From: an uncultured Synechococcus sp.
GTDB lineage: Bacteria; Cyanobacteriota; Cyanobacteriia; PCC-6307; Cyanobiaceae
Assembly: GCA_913049535.1 (NCBI GenBank)
Contig: CAJWYF010000001.1
Coordinates: 62,001 to 126,000 of the forward strand
DNA length: 64,000 nt
Reading direction: 5' to 3'
Below are positions 43,974 to 53,874 of the stretch, in pieces; position 1 is the first letter of the stretch; every line of letters begins with the position of its first letter. Made by a program: the position numbers and the translations under genes. The notes beneath the pieces were generated by a model that saw nothing but the letters and a program-made list of their open reading frames with translations, was not told where the DNA came from and made no database searches.

Positions 43974-45398
43974 GTGTCGAAAACCGTCCAGGCTTACATC
44001 GAAGAAATCCCCGCCTGGTCCAGTGGCACGGCCATGGCATCAGCGCCGCTGTCGGCCATGCAGTGGCTGGTGTGGTCCCTGGCCACTGCGGGCAAGTTCT
44101 TTGAGGGAATGATCGTGTTCATGGGGGGCATTGCGCTGCCTCTGCTGACCGCTGAATTCGGCCTTGGTGATGCGGCCAAAGGCGCGATGACATCGGCCAC
44201 CCTGGCCGGGATCTTGGTTGGTGCTCTGGTGCTTGGCGGCCTGGCCGATCGCTTCGGTCGCAAGCCGGTGTTCATCGGTGAGATGGTGCTGTTGCTGGTG
44301 GCCTTGATCGGCGCTTCCACCAGCCCTGGCATCGCTGTTCTGCTGGTCTGGCTGTTCGTGATCGGCCTGGCGCTGGGGGCGGACTACCCGACGGCGCATC
44401 TGGTGATCTCCGAGAGCATCCCCGCCTCCATTCGTGGTCGTCTGGTGCTGGGGGCCTTCAGTTTTCAGGCCATTGGAGCCATCGCTGGCACGGCCATTGC
44501 AGCGGTGGTGCTGGCCCAAAAGCCCGAGCTCTCCACCTGGCGCCTCTTCTATCTGCTGCCGGTGATCCCGGTGATTCTGGTCATCTGGGGACGCCTGTTC
44601 CTGCCAGAGAGCAGCCACTGGCTGGTCAGCCAGGGGCGCCATGAGAAAGCGGAAAAGCAGCTGCGCAAGTTGCTCAATCGCAAGGACATCGATTTACTGC
44701 GCGTGGAGATTGCTGATCAGATCAGTGTTCCCAAGCGCTCCAACAATTTCGCCAAGTTGTTTCAAAGCAAGCAGCGACGCCGCACGCTTCTGGCGTCCTT
44801 GCCGTGGTTCTTGCAAGATCTCTCCACTTACGGCATTGGCATCTTCACGCCGGTCATCATCGCGGCGGCGTTCGGCGCCAAGGCGGGCGGTGTTGATGTC
44901 GCATCGATCATCCACGACGACCTGATCGGTGCCAAAGGCACGGCCTTGATCGATATCGGTTTTCTGGTGGGCATCAGTGTGGCGATCTATCTGGCTGATC
45001 GCTGGGGCCGAATTCCGTTGCAGATCACCGGGTTCATCGGTTGCGCGGCGGGCCTGTTGGTTGCCCTGATTGGTCGCAGCGGCGGTGCGGGCAACCTCCC
45101 GTTGATTGTGGTGGGCTTTGTCATGTTCCAGTTCATGACCAACCTGGGGCCCAATTCCCAGACCTATCTGATTGCCGGCGAGGTGTTTCCAACCAAATAC
45201 CGGGGCATCGGTGCCGGTCTTGCGGCAGCCAGCGGCAAAGTCGGCGCTGTGCTGACGGCCTTCTGCTTCCCCTTCCTGATGGCAAGCATCGGCACCGATC
45301 GCTTGCTGGTGCTGCTGGTGATCACTTCCCTGCTGGGGGCCCTGGTCACCTGGCTGTTCCGCGTGGAGACCAAAGGCCTGGATCTGGAGCGTCTCTGA
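43974..45398 (+). CDS. Major facilitator sugar/metabolite transporter
   Basis: The 474-residue inner-membrane protein has about twelve helices. Family marks are GGLADRFGRKPVF between helices 2 and 3, RGRLVLGAFSFQAIGAIAG, the PESSHWLVSQGR segment after helix 6, and VETKGLDLERL at the C-terminus, the pattern of the sugar-porter and related metabolite:H+ families. The start is GTG. Co-direction with pgi suggests a hexose or similar substrate. The glucose transporter of Prochlorococcus (GlcH) is of a comparable type, but I cannot establish orthology here. Confidence 0.87.
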   Translation: MSKTVQAYIEEIPAWSSGTAMASAPLSAMQWLVWSLATAGKFFEGMIVFMGGIALPLLTAEFGLGDAAKGAMTSATLAGILVGALVLGGLADRFGRKPVFIGEMVLLLVALIGASTSPGIAVLLVWLFVIGLALGADYPTAHLVISESIPASIRGRLVLGAFSFQAIGAIAGTAIAAVVLAQKPELSTWRLFYLLPVIPVILVIWGRLFLPESSHWLVSQGRHEKAEKQLRKLLNRKDIDLLRVEIADQISVPKRSNNFAKLFQSKQRRRTLLASLPWFLQDLSTYGIGIFTPVIIAAAFGAKAGGVDVASIIHDDLIGAKGTALIDIGFLVGISVAIYLADRWGRIPLQITGFIGCAAGLLVALIGRSGGAGNLPLIVVGFVMFQFMTNLGPNSQTYLIAGEVFPTKYRGIGAGLAAASGKVGAVLTAFCFPFLMASIGTDRLLVLLVITSLLGALVTWLFRVETKGLDLERL

Positions 45399-45413
45399 GC
45401 CGTTCGCTCAGAG
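45393..45413. terminator. Convergent terminator hairpin
   Basis: An 8-bp stem CTCTGAGC/GCTCAGAG with loop CGTTC covers the stops of the transporter gene and the HAD gene. No T-run follows on either strand. Confidence 0.55.
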
Positions 45414-46112
45414 CTCCAGATCATCGAGGCGTTCGAGCAGGGTGACCGCATCGGGGTAGTGATGGGCTCCAAGCCCCGGAGCTGGCACCACAAAGACGCG
45501 GCAGCCTGCGGCCACGGCAGCTTCAGCTCCGGCAACGGCATCTTCAAACGCCCAGCACTGCTGAGGGGGGACGCCCAGGCGCCGAGCGGCCTCGAGAAAA
45601 AGATCCGGTGCCGGCTTGCCGGCGCTGATGCTGGGGTCGTCGCCATAAACCCTGACCGTCACAGGCTCAAGCCAGCTGTGGGGATCAAGCTTGAGCGTGG
45701 CTGCCTGCTGGCTGCTGCTGGTGGCGATCGCCATGGGGATCGCCAGCACGCGGCAGCGCTCCACCAGCTCGATGGCACCGGGCATCGGTGCTGCAGACCC
45801 CACCTTGGCCCTGGCCCTTGGCTGCTGCTGGGCCAGCAGCTCATCGCTGCTGATCGGCAGCTTGAGGCTTGTGATCACGGCCCTGGCGTTGTCGTACTTG
45901 TTGCGACCGCGCAGGCTCAGCAGCAACTCCTCGCTCGCTTCGCCGCCGAAGTGGCGGATCGCTTCACGCCAGGCCTGCGCGTGGATCGGTTCGGTATCGA
46001 GCAGCAGACCATCGAGGTCAAACAGGCAGCCGCCTGGCTGGGGAGTCATCCAGTCCATGGATTGCGCTGCCACCGCTGCCGCCGATCCATTGAACATCCG
46101 TGTCAGCTCCAC
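45408..46112 (-). CDS. HAD superfamily phosphatase, subfamily IA
   Basis: The 234-residue protein has HAD motif I (FDLDGLLLDTEP), a cap with HFGGEASEELLLSLRGRN, motif II (IATSSS), the Lys of motif III (SAGKPAPDLF) and motif IV (CWAFEDAVAGAEAA). This places it near beta-phosphoglucomutases and phosphoglycolate-type phosphatases. The ORF-track start at 46112 adds a 20-residue head; ATGs near residues 6, 19 and 22 are also possible. It converges with the sugar transporter gene. Confidence 0.87.
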   Translation of the reverse strand: MELTRMFNGSAAAVAAQSMDWMTPQPGGCLFDLDGLLLDTEPIHAQAWREAIRHFGGEASEELLLSLRGRNKYDNARAVITSLKLPISSDELLAQQQPRARAKVGSAAPMPGAIELVERCRVLAIPMAIATSSSQQAATLKLDPHSWLEPVTVRVYGDDPSISAGKPAPDLFLEAARRLGVPPQQCWAFEDAVAGAEAAVAAGCRVFVVPAPGLGAHHYPDAVTLLERLDDLEL

Positions 46113-46166
46113 GGCAGGGGCAGGCTGCAGTGGGTTTAATCGTCACAGTGCGAGCTCGCCGCCTCG

Positions 46167-48140
<1,974 letters not shown>

Positions 48141-48187
48141 GCTTGGCCCTGGCCGGCTCTGCACAATGACCCGATCGACCTGAACCG

Positions 48188-49270
48188 ATGGCGTTTGCCA
48201 CCAGCTTCCTGCAGATCCTTGCTGGCATTTTGCTGCTGTTCGCCGGTGGCGAATTCTTTGTGGCGGGCTCGGTGGCCCTTTCACTCCTTCTGGGAATTCC
48301 CCAGATCGTCATCGGCCTGACGGTGGTCTCCTTTGGCACCAGTGCTCCGGAGCTCTTTGTCAGCTTGCTCTCCACCCTGCAGACCGGCGGCAGCACCGAT
48401 GCCATCGCCGTGAGCAATGTGGTCGGCTCGAATGTCTTCAATCTGCTGGTGGTGCTCGGTGCCAGCGCCCTGGTCACTCCGCTGCGGGTTCAGAGCCGCC
48501 TGATCCGACGCGATGTCCCCCTGCTGATCGCTGTCTCCATGGCCACCTGGGCCATGGGTTCTGCCGGCACCTTCACCTGGGTGGCGGGACTGGCGTTGCT
48601 GACGGTGCTGGCCATCAATCTCACCTGGGAGGTGCGCACCGCCCGGGAAGAGGGTGGCAGCAGCAATGATGCCCTCGATGACGATGCTGCGGCCAGCTTG
48701 CCGGTGGCCATCGGCAAGGGCGTGGCTGGATTGGTGCTGCTCGTTCTGGGCTCCCATGTGCTTGTGCGTGGTGCCACCTCAGCAGCGCTGGCCCTGGGCG
48801 TCAGCCAGACCGTGATCGGCCTCACGATCGTTTCAGCCGGTACCGGCATGCCCGAACTGGTCACCTCTCTGGTGGCGGCTTACAAGGGCCGCACCGATCT
48901 GGCCATCGGCAATGTGGTCGGCAGCAATCTGTTGAACCTGCTGCTCATCCTCGGTGCTTGCGCCCTGGCCACCGGCGGCCAGGGTCTGGTGGTCGATCCG
49001 GTGCTGATCAACCGAGATTTTCCGATCATGGTGGCGGCCACCTTGGGCTGCCTGCCCATCTTCTGGAGTGACGGGGCCATCAGCCGTTTTGAGGGGCTGA
49101 TCCTGGTGCTGCTTTATGGCCTGTATTTGGTCGAGCAGGTGTTGAGCAACACCCTGCCTTTGGGTGATGAGGATCCGTTCCGTCTGGGTGTGCTGGTGGT
49201 GGTGCTGCCGGCGGTGTTGATCTTCATTGTCTGGAGTTCGCTCAATTGGCAGCGGCGGCAGCGCTCCTGA
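48188..49270 (+). CDS. Calcium/sodium antiporter (CaCA family, YrbG-like)
   Basis: The 360-residue membrane protein has two inverted repeats of about five helices. Each repeat carries the alpha motif: GLTVVSFGTSAPELFVSLLS with SNVVGSNVFNLL in the first, and GLTIVSAGTGMPELVTSLVA with GNVVGSNLLNLL in the second. A polar loop (EEGGSSNDALDDDAA) separates them. These features identify a K+-independent Na+/Ca2+ or H+/Ca2+ exchanger. It overlaps the DUF1350 gene by 29 bases tail to tail. Confidence 0.94.
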   Translation: MAFATSFLQILAGILLLFAGGEFFVAGSVALSLLLGIPQIVIGLTVVSFGTSAPELFVSLLSTLQTGGSTDAIAVSNVVGSNVFNLLVVLGASALVTPLRVQSRLIRRDVPLLIAVSMATWAMGSAGTFTWVAGLALLTVLAINLTWEVRTAREEGGSSNDALDDDAAASLPVAIGKGVAGLVLLVLGSHVLVRGATSAALALGVSQTVIGLTIVSAGTGMPELVTSLVAAYKGRTDLAIGNVVGSNLLNLLLILGACALATGGQGLVVDPVLINRDFPIMVAATLGCLPIFWSDGAISRFEGLILVLLYGLYLVEQVLSNTLPLGDEDPFRLGVLVVVLPAVLIFIVWSSLNWQRRQRS

Positions 49271-49976
49271 TCCCCCCCCGCTGTTGCCACCACTGCTCAA
49301 TGGCCTCAGCAAGGCGGTTGAGTTCCCGTTGCCGAGGCCCATCGCCTAGGCCCCCCAGCCACTGCTGCCTCAGGCCGGCACTGGCAGGGGTGAGGTGATC
49401 GCCGCCGAGCTGTTGCAGTTCATTGAACGCTTCTCCGCCTGGCAGAAAGCGCAGGAGCTGACGGCTCTGATCGAGCTGATCATCACGGAAGCGGATCAGC
49501 AGCCGCGGTCGCTGCGGCAGTTGGCTGTTGATGATCCGCAGGGTTTCATCGGGGCCCGGGCTGAATTCGGTTGTGACCCCAAGCCGCGGTGCCAGTTCTC
49601 CCAGAAGCGGGATCGAGCGATCAGCAGCGAAGTTGTTGAAGCTCAGCAGCACCTCGGCCTGGGCGCCACGGCCCTGGTCGGGCGCCAGAAGGTGCAATTT
49701 GCATCCCATGCTGTGGCCCAGCCGCAACACCGGCAGCTGCTCCTGGCGCTGGCTGCGGAAGCCACGCCAAGCCTGCACCGCCAGCAGCTGGTGGTCAAAG
49801 CCCGGCAGGTAGGACCAGCACTGCACCAGCCAACCCCTCTGGGCCATTGCCTCCAGCAGCCGCCTGTAGCTGAGCTGTGGTGTGGCACCAAGACCGCTGC
49901 CACCGATGAACTGGATCACCCCCTTGGCCTGTGCTGGTGCCAGAAGCCAAAGCGCATCGCGCTGTTGCCACTGCAT
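49242..49976 (-). CDS. DUF1350 protein with alpha/beta-hydrolase fold
   Basis: The 244-residue protein has an oxyanion-like GGSGLGATPQLSYRRLLEAMA and a nucleophile elbow GHSMGCKLH, followed by LSFNNFAADRSIPLL, typical of DUF1350, found in cyanobacteria and plants. The catalytic acid and histidine could be D-L-D in the C-terminal half and GGDHLTPA. No signal peptide is seen. Its ATG overlaps the bcp stop by one base, so the two genes are coupled. Confidence 0.85.
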   Translation of the reverse strand: MQWQQRDALWLLAPAQAKGVIQFIGGSGLGATPQLSYRRLLEAMAQRGWLVQCWSYLPGFDHQLLAVQAWRGFRSQRQEQLPVLRLGHSMGCKLHLLAPDQGRGAQAEVLLSFNNFAADRSIPLLGELAPRLGVTTEFSPGPDETLRIINSQLPQRPRLLIRFRDDQLDQSRQLLRFLPGGEAFNELQQLGGDHLTPASAGLRQQWLGGLGDGPRQRELNRLAEAIEQWWQQRGGIRSAAAAAN

Positions 49977-50440
49977 CAGGCCGCCAGTTGCTGCAGTGCG
50001 GCCTTGGCTTGAGCCACGTGCGCGGTGGCATCGAGCAGGGCGTTGAAGACCAGGCGCACCACGCCGCCTCCATCGATGACGTAGGTGACGCGGCCGGGCA
50101 GCACAAACAGGGAGCGGGCCACACCAAAGGCCTCACGCAGCTTGTTGCTCTCATCAACCAGCAGGGGGTAGGGGAGCTGGTGGCGTTCGGCAAAGCGACG
50201 GTGGCTGCTGGCTCCATCACCGCTCACGCCCCATACCTCGGCGCCCAGTGCCTGCAGTTCGCTGTAACTGTCGCGGAAGGCACAGGCCTCCATCGTGCAG
50301 CCAGGGGTGTCGTCCTTGGGATAGAAGAACAGCACCAGTGGTTTGCCTGCAAGGCTGCTGAGACTGCGCTCCTCGCCGTTCTGATCCTTGAGGCAGAAGT
50401 CAGGGGCCTGATCGCCCGTGGTCAGAGGCATCGGCTGCAT
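49976..50440 (-). CDS. bcp: Thioredoxin-dependent peroxiredoxin (BCP)
   Basis: The 154-residue protein has the peroxidatic cysteine in YPKDDTPGCTMEACAFRD, with the resolving cysteine five residues later (CTMEAC), the classical PrxQ/BCP pair. It reduces hydrogen and organic peroxides using thioredoxin. No leader is present, so it is cytoplasmic. It is the first gene of a minus-strand pair with the DUF1350 hydrolase, and it is divergent from the exonuclease gene. Confidence 0.95.
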   Translation of the reverse strand: MQPMPLTTGDQAPDFCLKDQNGEERSLSSLAGKPLVLFFYPKDDTPGCTMEACAFRDSYSELQALGAEVWGVSGDGASSHRRFAERHQLPYPLLVDESNKLREAFGVARSLFVLPGRVTYVIDGGGVVRLVFNALLDATAHVAQAKAALQQLAA

Positions 50441-50521
50441 CGCAAGAGCGCAACGACCTTAATCAGAACCCTGGCCCGGCCGATGTGTGGCTGGGACCAT
50501 GGGACGCGTCGCCTGGCCTTG

Positions 50522-51340
50522 ATGAGAGAAGAGCCTTCTTCCCCCTGGGAGCAGACCAGTCTTCTGGCTCTGGTGGGAGAGCCTCAGGCCCCTTCCGCAC
50601 CAGAGCAACCCACCGCTGATCCTGTGGCCGCCGCCTCACCCCCGCCTGCAGCGATTGACCAGGTGCTGATCCTCGATACCGAAACCACTGGCCTGGATCA
50701 GCAGCGTGATCAGGTGATTGAGGTGGGCGCGATTCTGTTTTCCGTGCCGCAGCGGGCCGTGCTGGCCCAGGTCTCCTTCCTGCTCCCCTGTCAGAGCAAC
50801 GCGGCTGAGCCCCTCAATGGCATTGCACCAGCGGCCACAACGGCGCCTCAGCCCTGGCGTCAGAGCCTTTCTCTGCTGCAAGAGCTGGCGGCAAGCGCCC
50901 AGTTGGCCGTGGCCCATAACGCGGCCTTTGACCGCCCCTGGTTTGGTGCCGGTGGCCTGCCAGAGCTGCACCTGCCCTGGTTGTGCTCGATGGAGGACAT
51001 CAGCTGGCCGGCCTGCCGTCAACTGCGGCCTCGACCATCGGTGCGCGACCTTGCCTTGGCCTATGGCGTTCCGGTCTGGGCCGCCCACCGAGCGCTCACC
51101 GATTGCATCTACCTGGCCCAGGTGTTTGAGCGCTGTGATGAGCTCGAGCAGCTAATCGCCGAGGGGCTTGAACCCCGTCATCTGTTCAGGGCCAAGGTGA
51201 GCTACGACGAGCGCCATCTCGCCCGCGAGGCCGGTTTCCGCTGGAATGAACCCTTGCAGGGGGCCTGGAGCCGCCGGCTGAGCGAACGTCAATTGCAGGC
51301 CATGGCCCTGCCGTTTGATGTCATTGCGGTTGCCGGCTGA
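50522..51340 (+). CDS. DnaQ-like 3'-5' exonuclease
   Basis: The 272-residue protein has ExoI (LILDTETTGLD), ExoII (LAVAHNAAFDRPWF) and ExoIII (AAHRALTDCIYLAQVF) motifs of the DEDDh type. The 50 residues before ExoI are Pro/Ala-rich and probably flexible. The last 90 residues (LFRAKVSYDERHLAREAGFRWNE) are an extra domain that I have seen in other DnaQ-like exonucleases. It is either a DNA polymerase III epsilon-like proofreader or a separate nuclease. ATG at 50483 is an alternative start; the larger ORF-track frame upstream is antisense to bcp. Confidence 0.88.
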   Translation: MREEPSSPWEQTSLLALVGEPQAPSAPEQPTADPVAAASPPPAAIDQVLILDTETTGLDQQRDQVIEVGAILFSVPQRAVLAQVSFLLPCQSNAAEPLNGIAPAATTAPQPWRQSLSLLQELAASAQLAVAHNAAFDRPWFGAGGLPELHLPWLCSMEDISWPACRQLRPRPSVRDLALAYGVPVWAAHRALTDCIYLAQVFERCDELEQLIAEGLEPRHLFRAKVSYDERHLAREAGFRWNEPLQGAWSRRLSERQLQAMALPFDVIAVAG

Positions 51341-51428
51341 GTTCGGGCGATGCAGCACTTTGCTTCATCACTCCGAATTCCTCTGGATGGCTTCTGGTGC
51401 TTAGCAAATTCGCCGTCAGGGTGTGGTC

Positions 51429-51656
51429 ATGGAGCCATCCACTCCCCTCTGTCTACGTCTGGCCACCTGGCAACGGGCCCGGACCTTGGCGCGTCTGATC
51501 CGCGAAGCGGAGGACCTCTGGCATGTGGATGTCAAGGACCTGCGCCGCCTCGGTGCCCTTGAGCTCGATCAGCTGCTGCACGAGGTGCCCACGGGCCTGC
51601 GCCCTCGAGTCAATCGCTGGCTCAAGGGCTACGGCGCCAAGACACGCATGCACTGA
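51429..51656 (+). CDS. Small basic protein of unknown function
   Basis: The 75-residue protein is rich in Arg and Leu, all-helical in appearance and without a leader. Two amphipathic helices are suggested by WQRARTLARLIREAEDLW and LGALELDQLLHEV. I recognise no family. An alternative GTG start lies six bases upstream. It is followed by a short hairpin before the convergent ferredoxin gene. Confidence 0.6.
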   Translation: MEPSTPLCLRLATWQRARTLARLIREAEDLWHVDVKDLRRLGALELDQLLHEVPTGLRPRVNRWLKGYGAKTRMH

Positions 51657-51659
51657 GGA

Positions 51660-51679
51660 AGGAGCTCAGGCGAGCTCCT
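51660..51679. terminator. Convergent terminator hairpin before petF end
   Basis: An 8-bp perfect stem AGGAGCTC/GAGCTCCT with loop AGGC lies between the small basic gene and the ferredoxin gene and covers the ferredoxin stop. It lacks a T-run. Confidence 0.5.
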
Positions 51680-51950
51680 CCTCCACGTTGGCCTTGATGG
51701 TGCAGTCGCTGGTGGGGTAGCTGACGCACAGCAGGGCAAAGCCCTGCCCCATCTGATCATCATCAAGAAAGCTCTGATCAGATTGATCGACTGAGCCGCT
51801 CACCAATTTGCCGGCGCAGGTGGAGCATGCACCGGCGCGGCAGGAATAGGGCAGATCCACACCGGCTTCCTCGGCGGCATCGAGGATGTAGGCGTCGTCG
51901 GCGCAGTCAAAGCTGGCGCCACCCTCGATGGAGATCTTGAAGGAGGCCAT
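51666..51950 (-). CDS. petF: Plant-type 2Fe-2S ferredoxin
   Basis: The 94-residue protein has the cluster motif CRAGACSTC (CX4CX2C) with the fourth cysteine in [11 protein letters not shown], and ends in the KANVEEELA tail of photosynthetic ferredoxins. It takes electrons from photosystem I to FNR and other enzymes. The sequence [13 protein letters not shown] is the standard loop. Several petF copies usually exist, so I cannot say whether it is the main one. A 9-bp hairpin (51972-51992) lies 21 bases upstream of the start on the minus strand. Confidence 0.95.
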   Translation of the reverse strand: MASFKISIEGGASFDCADDAYILDAAEEAGVDLPYSCRAGACSTCAGKLVSGSVDQSDQSFLDDDQMGQGFALLCVSYPTSDCTIKANVEEELA

Positions 51951-51971
51951 TCAATTGGATCCGTTTCTTCG

Positions 51972-51992
51972 TTGGTAGCAAGCTGCTACCAA
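51972..51992 (-). other. Hairpin in the petF leader
   Basis: A perfect 9-bp stem TTGGTAGCA/TGCTACCAA with a three-base AGC loop lies between the tRNA-Pro terminator and the petF start codon. It may be a 5' leader structure of the ferredoxin mRNA. Confidence 0.5.
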
Positions 51993-52000
51993 TTCGGCAT

Positions 52001-52029
52001 AAAAAAACCGTCTCGAATCAGAGACGGTT
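52001..52029 (-). terminator. Intrinsic terminator after tRNA-Pro
   Basis: The arms AACCGTCTC (52006-52014) and GAGACGGTT (52021-52029) form a 9-bp perfect stem with a 6-base loop. On the minus strand it ends in a run of seven T (52007-52001). It lies about 35 bases past the tRNA-Pro gene. Confidence 0.92.
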
Positions 52030-52062
52030 CTCGGGGATTTGGATCTCAAGGTCCGGCTGAAA

Positions 52063-52136
52063 TCGGAGCGGCGGGATTTGAACCCACGACCCCCACTACC
52101 CCAAAGTGGTGCGCTACCAAGCTGCGCTACGCCCCG
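52063..52136 (-). tRNA. tRNA-Pro (TGG anticodon)
   Basis: A 74-base tRNA on the minus strand. The acceptor stem is CGGGGCG paired with CGCTCCG (one G-T pair), followed by discriminator A. The D-arm AGCGCAGCTTGGTAGCGC, the anticodon loop TTTGGGG with anticodon TGG, and the T-arm GTGGGTTCAAATCCCGC are present. CCA is not encoded. A terminator follows. Confidence 0.97.
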
Positions 52137-52168
52137 GACTTAGTGAAAGTAACACGCCAAGGGGCCAG

Positions 52169-52501
52169 TCAGCGACGGCGTTTCAGCCGTTTGAGCAGAA
52201 CGGCATTGAGCTGATCCCGTCCCATGCCGGCATGGCCTTTGAGCTTTAGTGCAGCGGCCAGCTGGCGCAGCTCCAGCATGCTCATTGAGGCGAGCAGCAG
52301 CTCGGGCACACGGCGCCAGGCCACCGACGCCGCCGGCAGCATCGAATCGCCATCAGGTTCCTGCAGGCCCGCCAGGGCGCCGCCGGCAATCCATTCCGGC
52401 ACCAGCACCATCAGCACCGCCAGCAATCCATACAGCTCCACCAAGCCCTTGGGCAGTGGATGCAGTGGCTTCACTGGCCGGGAACTGAGATCGTCGCTCA
52501 C
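52169..52501 (-). CDS. Small membrane-linked protein of unknown function
   Basis: The 110-residue protein has one likely membrane or hydrophobic segment (GLVELYGLLAVLMVLVPEWIAGGALAGL, about residues 19-46). The C-terminal 45 residues (MLELRQLAAALKLKGHAGMGRDQLNAVLLKRL) resemble a SAP/Rho-N-like helix-extension-helix nucleic-acid-binding motif and end in a basic LKRRR. Family not identified. Its ATG overlaps the upstream gene's stop by four bases, so they are coupled. Confidence 0.7.
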   Translation of the reverse strand: MSDDLSSRPVKPLHPLPKGLVELYGLLAVLMVLVPEWIAGGALAGLQEPDGDSMLPAASVAWRRVPELLLASMSMLELRQLAAALKLKGHAGMGRDQLNAVLLKRLKRRR

Positions 52502-52839
52502 GCCTGCTCGTACCGCTGGCAGCGCCGCAGGGAGAGTAGATCCTCCAGCTCCACCTCATCGCCTTTGATCGTCACCTTGAGGCGATCGCTGATGTAGCGC
52601 TTGAACAGCGGTGAGCGCTGGTCGCGGAACAGGTTCATCTTGTAGCCGCCCATGTAGATCGAGGCCTGGGCTTCATTGCGCTCGATCAGCAGCTCCTCGT
52701 CGCCATCGCAGCGGTATTTGTCCTGGCGCTCGTAGTGCTCCCACCAGGGCGATGGACCGGCGTGAACCCCATGGGGCAACAGCAGTGAAAGCACCACTGC
52801 CGCTGCAGCCAGGGACTTCTCAGAGGCTGATGGGCGCAT
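52498..52839 (-). CDS. Exported protein of unknown function
   Basis: The 113-residue protein has a signal peptide (EKSLAAAAVVLSLLLPHGVHA) and a small mature domain with two cysteines (YRCDGDEELLIERNEAQ and LRRCQRYEQA), which could form a disulphide. The pattern YMGGYKMNLFRDQRSPLF suggests a small beta-strand fold. The ORF track runs 65 codons further upstream inside msrA; the ATG at 52839 is used because it gives the signal peptide. It overlaps msrA by 20 bases and the next gene by 4. Confidence 0.72.
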   Translation of the reverse strand: MRPSASEKSLAAAAVVLSLLLPHGVHAGPSPWWEHYERQDKYRCDGDEELLIERNEAQASIYMGGYKMNLFRDQRSPLFKRYISDRLKVTIKGDEVELEDLLSLRRCQRYEQA

Positions 52840-53530
52840 TTTCACCACGCAGCACACAGTGACTGATGGACCAGTCGTAGTGGCTCCAGACCGCCGGCGG
52901 AAGCTTGTAGGTGCAACCTTCAAAGCTGCCCAGTTCCACCTTGGTGGGCATGGCTGAGCAGTACGGACGGCTGCCAGGCCGAGCAAGGTACTGCTGGTGG
53001 TAGTGCTCCGCTGCGAAGAACAGAACATTCTCACGGATTTCCGTGGTGATTGGCCCGAAGCCTTGGGCTGTGATCAGGGCCTGGTAGCTCGCCTTGCTGG
53101 CTTCTGCAATCTTCAGCAGCTCTGGATCGTTGACGTAAATGGTGGAGCGGTACTGGCTACCGGTGTCATTGCCCTGGCGGTCGCCCTGGGTGGGGTCATG
53201 GCATTCCCAGAACAGCTTCAGCAGATCGCTGAAATCAATCAAGCCCGTATCCCAGACCACGCGGACCACCTCGGCGTGGCCGGTGCGGCCGCTGCAGACC
53301 TGCTCATAGCTGGGATTGCTGCCACTTCCGCCGGCATACCCAACGGCGGTAGTCACCACGCCGGGCAAGCGCCAGAAGCCTTTTTCAGCCCCCCAGAAGC
53401 AACCACAGCCAAACTGCGCTTCCTGCTGGCCCTCAGCCGGTGGAGCCGTGATCGGGGTGCCGAGCAGCACATGCTGTCCTGGCTCGAGGGTCGCCCCACC
53501 TTCACCGCCGCCAGTGAGCCAACTGAGCAT
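52820..53530 (-). CDS. msrA: Peptide methionine sulfoxide reductase MsrA
   Basis: The 236-residue enzyme repairs oxidised methionine (S-sulfoxide). The active-site motif GCGCFWGAEKGF is at about residue 41, followed by GYAGGSGSNPSYEQVCSGRTGHAEVV and the C-terminal EHYHQQYLAR segment. It is longer than the minimal family at both ends; the first 25 residues are a Gly-rich linker. It begins a coupled three-gene minus-strand cluster that continues into two proteins of unknown role. Confidence 0.96.
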   Translation of the reverse strand: MLSWLTGGGEGGATLEPGQHVLLGTPITAPPAEGQQEAQFGCGCFWGAEKGFWRLPGVVTTAVGYAGGSGSNPSYEQVCSGRTGHAEVVRVVWDTGLIDFSDLLKLFWECHDPTQGDRQGNDTGSQYRSTIYVNDPELLKIAEASKASYQALITAQGFGPITTEIRENVLFFAAEHYHQQYLARPGSRPYCSAMPTKVELGSFEGCTYKLPPAVWSHYDWSISHCVLRGENAPISL

Positions 53531-53543
53531 GGTGCTGCTGCTA

Positions 53544-53789
53544 TCAACCCTTCGGTTCTAGGGCAATGTGATTGAGCAGCGTGGTGGTGAAGGCAAAGAG
53601 CAGAAACGGCAGGGAGAGCACCAGGATCAGACCCACCCCCAGCAGCGCGAACAGGGGCCGGCTGGCCCCCATCAGCCCCAGGGCCATGGCCAGGCTGACG
53701 AAGATCACTCCCATCCAGGCGAGTACCTGGCCGTAGATGTCACCAAAGGTGAGGGTGCAGCGCAGCTGGTAGCTCTCGTGGGTCTCCAT
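53544..53789 (-). CDS. Small membrane protein of unknown function
   Basis: The 81-residue protein has two predicted membrane helices (YGQVLAWMGVIFVSLAMALGLMG and FALLGVGLILVLSLPFLLFAF). The N-terminal 15 residues are polar. I recognise no named family. It precedes msrA on the same strand with 13 bases between and may share a transcript with it. Confidence 0.7.
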   Translation of the reverse strand: METHESYQLRCTLTFGDIYGQVLAWMGVIFVSLAMALGLMGASRPLFALLGVGLILVLSLPFLLFAFTTTLLNHIALEPKG

Positions 53790-53874
53790 GGCCCTCGCGG
53801 CGGCGATATGCCTCCAGCTAAGCCCGCTTCCGAGCCGCGACCAGCCGATGCGGGTAGATCTTCAGGAAAAGGGA

